DNA of 5,595 nt from assembly GCA_023429275.1 (NCBI GenBank), contig JAEYWB010000309.1:1-5595 (forward strand), read 5' to 3'. Shown here piece by piece: positions 1 through 5,595 of the stretch; position 1 is the first letter of the stretch, and each line of letters opens with the position of its first letter. The notes below the pieces were generated by a model. That model was not told the DNA's origin and made no database searches. It worked only from the letters and a program-made list of their open reading frames with translations. This DNA is from Planctomycetota bacterium (GTDB lineage: Bacteria; Planctomycetota; Planctomycetia; Planctomycetales; Planctomycetaceae). A program made the position numbers and the translations under genes.

Positions 1-18
1 CCTCTGTGACCTCTGTGG
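1..18. repeat. 9-bp tandem repeat at window edge (2 copies)
   Basis: Two adjacent copies of CCTCTGTGA/CCTCTGTGG differ only at the last base. The array begins at the first base of the window, so more copies may lie to the left. It lies in non-coding DNA upstream of the dehydrogenase gene. No function can be read from it. Confidence 0.55.
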
Positions 19-86
19 CAAAGTGATTCTGAACAGCTTCAATGGTGTCGCGGCGCCCCACCTTCCCCCGCTGGCCCTTTCCGACA

Positions 87-117
87 ACTGATCACTGACG
101 ACTGAGAACTGAGAACT
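87..117. repeat. Heptamer tandem repeat (ACTGANN, about 4.4 copies) abutting the dehydrogenase start
   Basis: Four consecutive 7-bp units read ACTGATC, ACTGACG, ACTGAGA and ACTGAGA, followed by a partial ACT. The array ends at base 117, three bases before the ATG at 121. A more degenerate unit may precede it at 80-86. The period of 7 is not a multiple of three, which argues against coding. The repeat occupies the place where a ribosome binding site would be; the only Shine-Dalgarno-like triplet is GAG at 111-113, part of the last full unit. It could be a neutral intergenic repeat or part of the 5' leader. Confidence 0.75.
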
Positions 118-120
118 CCC

Positions 121-1044
121 ATGAAAGTAGCCATCATCGGCGGCGGCGGACTGGTCGGTTCCTGCGCGGGCTTCGCGCTGCAGGCGGGGGGGATCGTCCG
201 GGAGATCGCCCTCATCGACGTCAACCAGGATCTCGCCGACGGCCAGGCCCTCGACATCCTCCACGGCGCGCCGCTGCTCGCGGACCAGAAGGTCTACGGC
301 GGCACGACCGAGCAGGTGAAGGACGCCGACGTGATCTGCATCACGGCCGGCCTCCGCCGCAAGCCTGACGAGAGCCGACTCGACCTCATCAACCGGAACG
401 TCGCGCTCTTCCGGTCGCTCCTCGGGGATATCAAGAAGCACGGCTACAAGAAGGACGCGATCATCTTCGTCGTGTCGAACCCGGTCGACGTCTTGACGTA
501 CCTCGCCGCGAAGGAACTCGGTCTCCCGGCCCAGCAGGTGATCGGCCTGGGAACGGTTCTCGATACGACCCGCTTCCGCGCCCTGCTCGCTCAGAAGCTC
601 GACGTTCCGCCGACGCAGGTGCAGGTCATGATGCTCGGCGAGCACGGCGACAGCATGGTCGCCCTCTGGTCGGCCGCGCAGATTGCAGGGCTGCCCCTCG
701 ACAAGTGGCCCGGCGTCGATCAGGCGTCGCTCCTCGAGATCGAGAAGCGGACGCGGACGTCGGGAGCGGAGATCATCAAGAAGAAGGGGGGAGCGGGCTT
801 CGCGGTCGGCGTCTCGATCGCCGACGTGATCCACGACATCGCCCTCGATCGGCACCGCATCCAGCCGGTCTCGACTCTGCAGAACGGAGCCTACGGCCTG
901 TTCGACGTCGCGATCTCGGTTCCGACCGTCGTCGGCCGCAAGGGAGCGCTCCAGCACATCGAAGTCGACATGTGGCCGAAGGAGAAGGCGGCCCTCCAGA
1001 AGTCGGGAGCGGTCCTCCGCGAGACGAACGCGAAGGTCCTCTAG
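121..1044 (+). CDS. mdh: NAD-dependent malate/L-lactate dehydrogenase family protein, probable malate dehydrogenase
   Basis: Complete 307-residue cytoplasmic oxidoreductase, the usual length for the LDH/MDH superfamily. It interconverts a 2-hydroxyacid (malate or lactate) and its 2-oxoacid using NAD. The Rossmann glycine motif G8-x-G10-x-x-G13 follows the first beta strand, and D33 after the second strand fits NAD rather than NADP. Catalytic residues are visible: H175 in GEHGDS, its partner D148, and substrate-binding R86 and R151. The substrate-discriminating residue on the active-site loop (glutamine in LDH, arginine in MDH) is R80, in LRRKPDESR, which points to malate. Other segments look like LDH: GTVLDTTRFR (144-153) and PVSTLQNGAYG (249-259). 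A planctomycete LDH-like malate dehydrogenase is the best reading; lactate dehydrogenase is the alternative. The ATG at 121 is chosen because the Rossmann strand starts at residue 2. No strong ribosome binding site precedes it. It stands alone on the plus strand, convergent with the minus-strand genes. Confidence 0.93.
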   Translation: MKVAIIGGGGLVGSCAGFALQAGGIVREIALIDVNQDLADGQALDILHGAPLLADQKVYGGTTEQVKDADVICITAGLRRKPDESRLDLINRNVALFRSLLGDIKKHGYKKDAIIFVVSNPVDVLTYLAAKELGLPAQQVIGLGTVLDTTRFRALLAQKLDVPPTQVQVMMLGEHGDSMVALWSAAQIAGLPLDKWPGVDQASLLEIEKRTRTSGAEIIKKKGGAGFAVGVSIADVIHDIALDRHRIQPVSTLQNGAYGLFDVAISVPTVVGRKGALQHIEVDMWPKEKAALQKSGAVLRETNAKVL

Positions 1045-1076
1045 GGTTCGGAAGATTCGCCGGAACGCGCTGGCGT

Positions 1077-1090
1077 CCGGTTCGAACCGG
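1077..1090. repeat. Perfect 14-bp palindrome in convergent intergenic gap
   Basis: CCGGTTCGAACCGG is identical to its reverse complement. It begins 32 bp after the dehydrogenase stop codon, in the 73-bp gap (1045-1117) between the plus-strand dehydrogenase and the minus-strand genes. Its last four bases also form the outer stem of the hairpin at 1087-1107. It could be a protein-binding site or part of an intergenic repeat; its role is unknown. Confidence 0.6.
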
Positions 1091-1107
1091 GGGCTAGCGC
1101 CCGCCGG
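1087..1107. terminator. GC-rich hairpin between convergent genes, possible terminator or REP-like element
   Basis: The arm CCGG (1087-1090) pairs with CCGG (1104-1107). The arm GGGC (1091-1094) pairs with GCCC (1099-1102) around the loop TAGC, with G1103 bulged out. This gives an 8-bp, all-GC stem. No T run follows on either strand, so it is not a canonical intrinsic terminator. Its place between converging genes would suit a bidirectional transcript end or 3'-end stabiliser. The alternative is a dispersed intergenic repeat. Confidence 0.4.
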
Positions 1108-1117
1108 CTGATTCCCG

Positions 1118-1315
1118 CTACCCGCAGCCCCGGTCGGGCAAAACGCCGGGGGTGGCCTCAACAGGCACCAGGAGACAGACCAGCCGGCGAAGCGGCACGG
1201 GGAGGTCTTCGTTCCATACCCACCAGTTAAGCGCTCTGATCACGCCGACCAGGGTCGCCCGGCCCATCGTGACGATCAGGATCGTGACGAGCAGGGTGGG
1301 GGTGAACGAGTCCAT
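1118..1315 (-). CDS. Possible small membrane protein, hypothetical (65 aa)
   Basis: I do not recognise a family. The 65-residue product has a hydrophobic stretch near its N-terminus (about residues 6-29, interrupted by R19 and R27), a tryptophan cluster at 31-34 (WWVW), the acidic pair E36-D37, and a second hydrophobic patch around R43-V52. This resembles a short protein with one or two membrane-associated segments. In support, its third codon positions are mostly G or C, like the real genes here, and it lies on the same strand as the two genes upstream of it. Against it: no convincing ribosome binding site, a 102-bp gap to the DUF1501 stop that contains a GC-rich repeat, and a proline-rich C-terminus without recognisable structure. 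An in-frame stop at 1325-1327 just before the ATG limits any upstream extension. It may be a chance ORF. Confidence 0.4.
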   Translation of the reverse strand: MDSFTPTLLVTILIVTMGRATLVGVIRALNWWVWNEDLPVPLRRLVCLLVPVEATPGVLPDRGCG

Positions 1316-1352
1316 GCATCGCCATCAGGGATGTGCTGACGCTGGCTCCGGC

Positions 1353-1397
1353 CCCCTTGCACCGGGGGCCCCTTGCACCGGGGGCCCCTTGCACCGG
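1353..1397. repeat. 16-bp GC-rich tandem repeat (2.8 copies) downstream of DUF1501 gene
   Basis: The unit CCCCTTGCACCGGGGG occurs at 1353-1368 and 1369-1384, with a partial third copy at 1385-1397 (first 13 bases). Full copies are identical, implying recent duplication or active homogenisation. Each unit can fold on itself (CCCC against GGGG), and the unit junctions make GGGGCCCC palindromes at 1365-1372 and 1381-1388. It lies 20 bp past the DUF1501 stop and before the small ORF, so it could act as a transcript end or stabiliser. The 16-bp period is not a multiple of three, so it is unlikely to be coding. Confidence 0.8.
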
Positions 1398-1417
1398 CCG
1401 CCGCCAAGGAGACAGGC

Positions 1418-2827
1418 TCAGGCCAGGATATCCCGGACAACGCGGCCGTGGACGTCGGTCAGGCGGAAGTCGCGGCCGCTGTAGCGGTACGTCAGCCGCT
1501 CGTGGTCGAGACCGAGCAGATGCAGGATCGTGGCATGCAGGTCGTGCACATGGACCGGGTTGTCCGCCGCCATGTTTCCGAACTGGTCCGTCGTCCCGTA
1601 GGCGAGGCCCCCTTTGACACCGCCGCCGGCGAGCCACATGGTGAACCCGCGGCTGTGGTGATCGCGTCCCTTCGCCCCCTGTGACCACGGGGTGCGGCCG
1701 AACTCACCTCCCCAGACGATCAGCGTCTCGTCGAGGAGCCCCCGGCCCTTGAGGTCCTGGATCAGACCGGCGATCGCCTGGTCGCTCTTGCGGGCGTGGT
1801 CGACATGGTTGGTGATGTCGCCGTGGTCGTCCCACGGCTGTCCCCCGCCGTAGTAGAGCTGCACCATCCGCACGCCCCGCTCGACGAGGCGCCGCGAGAC
1901 GAGGCAGGCATCCGCGAACTGGCCGCTGCCATAAAGGTCGCGGGTCGACTTGGACTCGCTCTGGAGATCGAAGACCTCCTGGGCGGCAAACTGAAGTCGG
2001 AACGCCATCTCGAACGACTGGATGCGGGCGTCGAGCTGGCCGTCGTCGGGATGCTGTTCCTGGTGCAGCCCGTTGAGCTGCTGGAGCAGATCGAGCTGCT
2101 GCCGCTGGGCGGACGAGGGCAGATGCTTGTTGTGAACGTGCTGGATGACGGTCTGCGGATCGAGCCGGCTGTTGTTGATGTGGCAGCCCTGGTAGATGCC
2201 CGGAAGGAAACTGCTCCCCCACAGCTGGGGACCGACGACCGGCTTGCCGGGACAGAGGACGACATAGCCCGGCAGGTTCTGGTTCTCGGTCCCGAGTCCG
2301 TACGTCAGCCAGGAGCCAAGGCTCGGCCGCGTCGGCTGCGAGTTCCCCGAGTTCATGATCAGGAGGCCCGGCTCATGATTCGGAATATCGGTGTGCATCG
2401 AGCGGATGACGCAGATGTCGTCGATCACACTCGCGAGGTGCGGATAGAGCTCGCTGACGTCGACGCCGTTCTCTCCGTACTTCCCGAACCGGAACGGGGA
2501 GGGAAACAGCTTGCCGACGGACCGCTGGTAGTTCTTGATCAGCTCTTCGGGCTGCTGGCCGGCGTACTTCGCGAGATCGGGCTTGGGGTCGAAGGTGTCG
2601 ACGTGCGACGGGCCGCCGTTCATGAACAGGAAGATCACCCGCTTCGCCCGGGCGGCGAAGTGCGGAGCCTTGGGAGACAGCGGACTGGGCGCGCCAGCCC
2701 CCGAGGCGCGGGCCGCGGAGCCGAGCAGGCCTCCTTCGGCGAGGACGCTGGCGAGGCCGAGCGTTCCGAAACCCGCTCCCATCCGGGAGAGGAGGTTTCG
2801 TCGCGAGAGGCTGGGGTGGCTGGTCAT
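1418..2827 (-). CDS. DUF1501 family protein, Tat-exported, sulfatase/alkaline-phosphatase-like fold
   Basis: Complete 469-residue protein of the DUF1501 family, which is related to the alkaline phosphatase/sulfatase superfamily and highly expanded in Planctomycetes. Its biochemical function is unknown. A twin-arginine signal starts at S8 (SRRNLL), followed by a hydrophobic segment to about residue 30, so it is probably exported folded by the Tat pathway. Family landmarks are MNGGPSHVDTFDPKP (69-83), WDDHGD (332-337), WGGEFGRTP (372-380), GRDHH (387-391) and HVHDLHATILHLLGLDH (426-442). These D/H/E-rich motifs suggest a metal site by analogy with the superfamily; activity is not proven. The ATG at 2827 is preferred because GGGGAG lies 8 bases upstream and the Tat motif then sits near the N-terminus. 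A TTG at 2851 would add eight residues and overlap the upstream gene. It follows the PSCyt1/DUF1549/DUF1553 gene by 16 bp and is almost certainly co-transcribed with it. Confidence 0.95.
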   Translation of the reverse strand: MTSHPSLSRRNLLSRMGAGFGTLGLASVLAEGGLLGSAARASGAGAPSPLSPKAPHFAARAKRVIFLFMNGGPSHVDTFDPKPDLAKYAGQQPEELIKNYQRSVGKLFPSPFRFGKYGENGVDVSELYPHLASVIDDICVIRSMHTDIPNHEPGLLIMNSGNSQPTRPSLGSWLTYGLGTENQNLPGYVVLCPGKPVVGPQLWGSSFLPGIYQGCHINNSRLDPQTVIQHVHNKHLPSSAQRQQLDLLQQLNGLHQEQHPDDGQLDARIQSFEMAFRLQFAAQEVFDLQSESKSTRDLYGSGQFADACLVSRRLVERGVRMVQLYYGGGQPWDDHGDITNHVDHARKSDQAIAGLIQDLKGRGLLDETLIVWGGEFGRTPWSQGAKGRDHHSRGFTMWLAGGGVKGGLAYGTTDQFGNMAADNPVHVHDLHATILHLLGLDHERLTYRYSGRDFRLTDVHGRVVRDILA

Positions 2828-2835
2828 CAGTGGGG

Positions 2836-2841
2836 CTCCCC
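2836..2841 (-). promoter_or_regulatory. Shine-Dalgarno-like site for the DUF1501 gene
   Basis: On the minus strand GGGGAG lies 8 bases before the ATG at 2827 and inside the 16-bp gap after the upstream gene's TGA (2844-2846). It favours the ATG at 2827 over the in-frame TTG at 2851 and fits translation soon after termination of the upstream gene. Confidence 0.55.
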
Positions 2842-2843
2842 GG

Positions 2844-5594
2844 TCAGTCAATGAATACGAACTCGTTTGTCCCGAGCAGCACCTGGGCGTACCGCTCCCA
2901 CGCCGTGAGCTTGATGTTCGCTGCGGAGGTCTCTGGGGGCGGGGCGGCGAGATAGGCGAGGCCGATCCGGCTTTCCATCTCGGTCGGCTTCCGCTGGAAC
3001 AGGACCGAGTAGGCGTACTCGATCCGGGAGGTATCGTCCGCAGCGGCGTCCCGTTCGATCCGCCGAGCGAGTGCCCGGGCCTGCTCGATCAGGAACTCGC
3101 TGTTGAGGACGAACAGCTGCTGCATCGGCACGGTCGTGCTGACGCGGCGCTCGCTGGTCAGGTTGGGATCAGGGAAGTCGAACAGCCGCAGCGTGCCGTT
3201 GAGGTCGTGACGGCTGATCGCGGCGTAGAGAGTCCGGCGGCGGTTGCCGGCATCGTTCAGGTTGACCGCCGCTCCGCCGAGGCGGTCGTCGAGCCGGTCA
3301 CTGACGGCGAGCATGGCGTCGCGCCACGGCTCGATCTCCAGCCGGCGGCGGTTCTGCCGCCAGAGGAGCCGGTTGTCAGGATCGCGGGTCACTCCTTCGG
3401 CGGCGCCTTCCCCTCTCGCGTCGCTGCCGAGGCGGTAGGTTGCCGAGAGCATGATCTCCCGGTGGAACTGCTTCATGGACCATCCCGACTCGATGAACCG
3501 TGCCGCGAGGTGATCGAGGAGCTCCGGATGCGTGGGGCGCTCCCCGAGCAGGCCGAAGTTGCTCGGCGTGCCGACGAGTCCGCGGCCGAAGTGATGCAGC
3601 CAGATGCGGTTGACCATGACCCGCGCGGTGAGCGGGTTCGACGGGCTCGCGATCGCGCGGGCCAGTTCGAGTCGTCCGCTTCCCTGCTGGAACGGCGGCG
3701 CGTCACCGGGACGGAGGACCGCGAGGAACTGGCGGGGAGCTTCGTCCCCGAGCTCCTTGTGGTTGCCGCGGAGATGAACCTTGAGGTTCCGGGGGGAGCC
3801 CTCTCCCAGGCTGTGGGCAAAGGGATACTTCGGGCCGATCGCCTTCTTGGCCTGCTCGATCTCCTTCTCGAGGGTCTTCAGGTGTTCCTTTGTCGAATCA
3901 GAAAGCAGCTTCTGGGCAGGATCCTTCGGGATGGCGAGGGGAGCGTTCCGATCGGTCAGCAGGTCCTTGAGCAGGCTTTCGTGCGTCGGATCGGGCTTCG
4001 GCTTCCCGCTGCTCCCTTCTGTCGCCGGACGACGGGCCTCCATCGCCGCGAGCAACTGCTGCTGCACGCCGAGGGCGGCGCGTTCCACGGGCGTCGGCTC
4101 TTCGGAGGCCGCCAGGGCGTCGTGAAGTTCCTTCAGATGCGGCCGCTGTTTCACGACGTCGGACTTCAGGAACTCGGACCATCGCTCGAGCACGACCCGG
4201 GGGATCCCCGCCTCGGCGGCTCCCTTGTCCCACTCGGCATCCGACGGCTTCCCGTTGGCGCGGTTCAGCATCCAGGCGGCGACGATCGCCTTCGCGGTCG
4301 CGGAAGCGAACTGCTCACCCACCTCGCGGACCGCCTTGGCCCGGGCGTCGTTGAGGGCCTCTTCCCGCTCCTTCGCCTCGGTGACCTGCTTGTCGTACCC
4401 GCGGACGACCTCCTCGGGGACGAGCGGCACCTCGCGGTACTCGGTGCTCGCGAACACCCCGGCCAGTGCGTAGTAGTCCTTCGTCGGGATCGGGTCGAAC
4501 TTGTGGTCGTGGCAGCGGGCGCACGAGACCGTCAGGCCGAGGAACCCGCGGGAGAGAGTGTCGATCCGGTCGTCGTATTCATCGGATTCCGCCTTCCCCG
4601 CACAGCCGGCGTCCTTGTAGTAGACCGGTCCGAGTGCGAAGTAGCCGAGCGCGGCGGAGCGCTCCTGCTGGTCCTTCGCGCCTGGCAGAAGGTCGCCCGC
4701 AATCTGTTCGACCACGAACTGGTCGTAAGGCAGGTCGGTGTTAAGGGCCTCGACGACCCAGTCGCGATACCGGAAGCCGTTCGGGTAGGTGCGGGCCTGG
4801 AAGGTATGTGCCTGATCCTCGCCGTAGCGGGCCACGTCGAGCCAGTAACGCCCCCAGCGTTCGCCGTACTGCGGCGACGCGAGAAGGCGGTCGATGAGCC
4901 GCTCGTAGGCATCCGGGCGTTCGTCGGCGACGAACGACGCCACATCCTCGGGACGGGGCGGCAGTCCCGTCAGGTCGAAGGTCGCGCGGCGGAGAAACGT
5001 CCGCCGGTCCGCCTCGTCGACCGGTCGCAGTCCTTCCGCCTCCAGCCTCGCCAGGATGAATCGATCGAGGGGCCGCCGAACCCAGTCCGGATCGCGCACC
5101 GGCGGCAGTACGACCGATTTCACCGGCTGGAAGGCCCAGAAACTCCGGTCCTCGTCGGTGACTTCGCCAGCCGTTCGGCCCGGTCCCGCCGAAGTGGGCG
5201 TCTCAGGCCAGGGAGCGCCCATCTCGATCCATCGCTTCAGGACCGCAACTTCGGCCTTGTCGAGCTTCCCGTTCGGGGGCATCTGGAGTCCGTCACGCCC
5301 CTCGACGGCGGCGATCAACGAGCTCTCTTCGGGCTTCTCGAGAGAGACGACCGCGCCGCTTTCTCCCCCTGCGAGAAGGCCTTTCCGGTCGGCGAGGCTG
5401 AGCTCCCCCTTCGCCTGCCCCTTTGCGTGGCAGGAGTAGCAGTGCTGCACGAGGAGAGGACGGACCGACCGCTCAAAGTATTCGTGCTTCTGACTTTCCT
5501 CCGCCGCCGGACCCGGGACCTGAGCCGGGGCTGTCAGGGGAACCGCAAGGAGCGCCGCCAGGAGAGCAAACCTGAAAATCGCCGGTGTTGTCAC
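2844..5594 (-). CDS. PSCyt1/DUF1549/DUF1553 secreted protein with c-type haem motifs (5' end at window edge)
   Basis: A 916-residue exported protein with the architecture typical of Planctomycetes; function unknown. Residues 1-25 look like a Sec signal peptide: F7-R8, a hydrophobic core, then TAPAQ. The PSCyt1 cytochrome domain (about 38-130) has the haem motif C52-Y-S-C55-H56 and a possible distal ligand M105 in LQMPP. DUF1549/PSCyt2 (about 173-390) contains FDLTGLPPRPED (206-217), YGERWGRYWLDVARY (243-257) and a second CXXCH, C358-A-R-C361-H362, followed by DHKFDPIPTKDYY. A charged, helix-rich insert, possibly coiled-coil, spans about 395-590. DUF1553 (about 640-910) contains NPLTARVMVNRIWLHHFGRGLV (653-674) and TSERRVSTTVPMQQLFVLN (813-831). 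Two CXXCH motifs imply covalent haem attachment outside the cytoplasm, possibly electron transfer. The GTG start at 5594 gives a plausible signal peptide, but a start beyond the window cannot be excluded. It is first of a pair with the DUF1501 gene. Confidence 0.95.
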   Translation of the reverse strand: MTTPAIFRFALLAALLAVPLTAPAQVPGPAAEESQKHEYFERSVRPLLVQHCYSCHAKGQAKGELSLADRKGLLAGGESGAVVSLEKPEESSLIAAVEGRDGLQMPPNGKLDKAEVAVLKRWIEMGAPWPETPTSAGPGRTAGEVTDEDRSFWAFQPVKSVVLPPVRDPDWVRRPLDRFILARLEAEGLRPVDEADRRTFLRRATFDLTGLPPRPEDVASFVADERPDAYERLIDRLLASPQYGERWGRYWLDVARYGEDQAHTFQARTYPNGFRYRDWVVEALNTDLPYDQFVVEQIAGDLLPGAKDQQERSAALGYFALGPVYYKDAGCAGKAESDEYDDRIDTLSRGFLGLTVSCARCHDHKFDPIPTKDYYALAGVFASTEYREVPLVPEEVVRGYDKQVTEAKEREEALNDARAKAVREVGEQFASATAKAIVAAWMLNRANGKPSDAEWDKGAAEAGIPRVVLERWSEFLKSDVVKQRPHLKELHDALAASEEPTPVERAALGVQQQLLAAMEARRPATEGSSGKPKPDPTHESLLKDLLTDRNAPLAIPKDPAQKLLSDSTKEHLKTLEKEIEQAKKAIGPKYPFAHSLGEGSPRNLKVHLRGNHKELGDEAPRQFLAVLRPGDAPPFQQGSGRLELARAIASPSNPLTARVMVNRIWLHHFGRGLVGTPSNFGLLGERPTHPELLDHLAARFIESGWSMKQFHREIMLSATYRLGSDARGEGAAEGVTRDPDNRLLWRQNRRRLEIEPWRDAMLAVSDRLDDRLGGAAVNLNDAGNRRRTLYAAISRHDLNGTLRLFDFPDPNLTSERRVSTTVPMQQLFVLNSEFLIEQARALARRIERDAAADDTSRIEYAYSVLFQRKPTEMESRIGLAYLAAPPPETSAANIKLTAWERYAQVLLGTNEFVFID

Positions 5595-5595
5595 C

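Noticed and set aside
19..86. Search for a promoter upstream of the dehydrogenase
   Set aside because: No convincing -35/-10 pair is visible in the short leader, and planctomycete promoters are hard to call by eye.
1128..1151. Additional hairpin (CCCCGG/CCGGGG with a 12-base loop)
   Set aside because: It lies inside the small ORF, has a long loop and no T run, and short GC stems like this arise often by chance in this base composition.
1152..1484. Plus-strand open frames across the 1045-1417 region and the 16-bp repeat
   Set aside because: The translations are low-complexity, driven by the tandem repeat (RGPLAPGAPCTG-like), and are not supported by a start signal or known family.
1227..1688. 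Minus-strand open frame of 153 codons overlapping the end of the DUF1501 gene in another frame
   Set aside because: Its composition (many R, P, G, H) is typical of an out-of-frame reading of GC-rich DNA, and it overlaps conserved DUF1501 sequence.
2828..2851. TTG at 2849-2851 as the DUF1501 start
   Set aside because: It would overlap the upstream gene by 8 bp. The ATG at 2827 has GGGGAG at good spacing and places the twin-arginine motif close to the N-terminus.
1796..2854. Long plus-strand open frame (352 codons) opposite the DUF1501 gene
   Set aside because: It lies entirely antisense to a gene with clear family motifs; its translation lacks a recognisable domain, and long antisense frames are expected in GC-rich coding DNA.

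Overview
The window reads as chromosomal DNA of a high-GC planctomycete. The strongest evidence is the pair of minus-strand genes filling bases 1418-5594. One is a large secreted protein with planctomycete cytochrome-C (PSCyt1), DUF1549/PSCyt2 and DUF1553 domains. The other, immediately downstream, is a Tat-exported DUF1501 protein. This gene pair is expanded to many copies in Planctomycetes and rare elsewhere. No phylum-level marker such as rRNA is present, so the assignment rests on these families, on base composition and on codon use.

Layout from left to right: bases 1-120 are non-coding and hold two short tandem repeats, a 9-bp unit at the window edge and a 7-bp unit ending three bases before the first gene. 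Bases 121-1044 (+) encode a complete NAD-dependent malate/lactate dehydrogenase, probably a malate dehydrogenase of the LDH-like type. Bases 1045-1117 are a short convergent intergenic gap with a perfect 14-bp palindrome and an 8-bp-stem hairpin that could end transcription from either side. Bases 1118-1315 (-) hold a possible 65-residue membrane protein with no recognised family. Bases 1316-1417 hold a GC-rich 16-bp tandem repeat. Bases 1418-2827 (-) encode the DUF1501 protein. Bases 2844-5594 (-) encode the PSCyt1/DUF1549/DUF1553 protein, whose apparent GTG start lies one base from the window edge.

The two large minus-strand genes are separated by 16 bp and the second has its own Shine-Dalgarno-like sequence, so they are very probably one operon. 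Their products appear to leave the cytoplasm by different routes: a Sec-type signal peptide on the haem-binding partner and a twin-arginine signal on the DUF1501 partner. They probably act together outside the cytoplasm, but their biochemical function is not known from sequence. The dehydrogenase is a separate central-metabolism gene facing the operon; nothing here links it functionally to the pair.

I saw no tRNA, rRNA, CRISPR array, insertion sequence or phage gene. The content is mostly ordinary for this phylum. The points most worth a second look are the hybrid LDH/MDH signature, the short repeats around the dehydrogenase gene, the small membrane ORF, and the charged insert in the DUF1549/DUF1553 protein.
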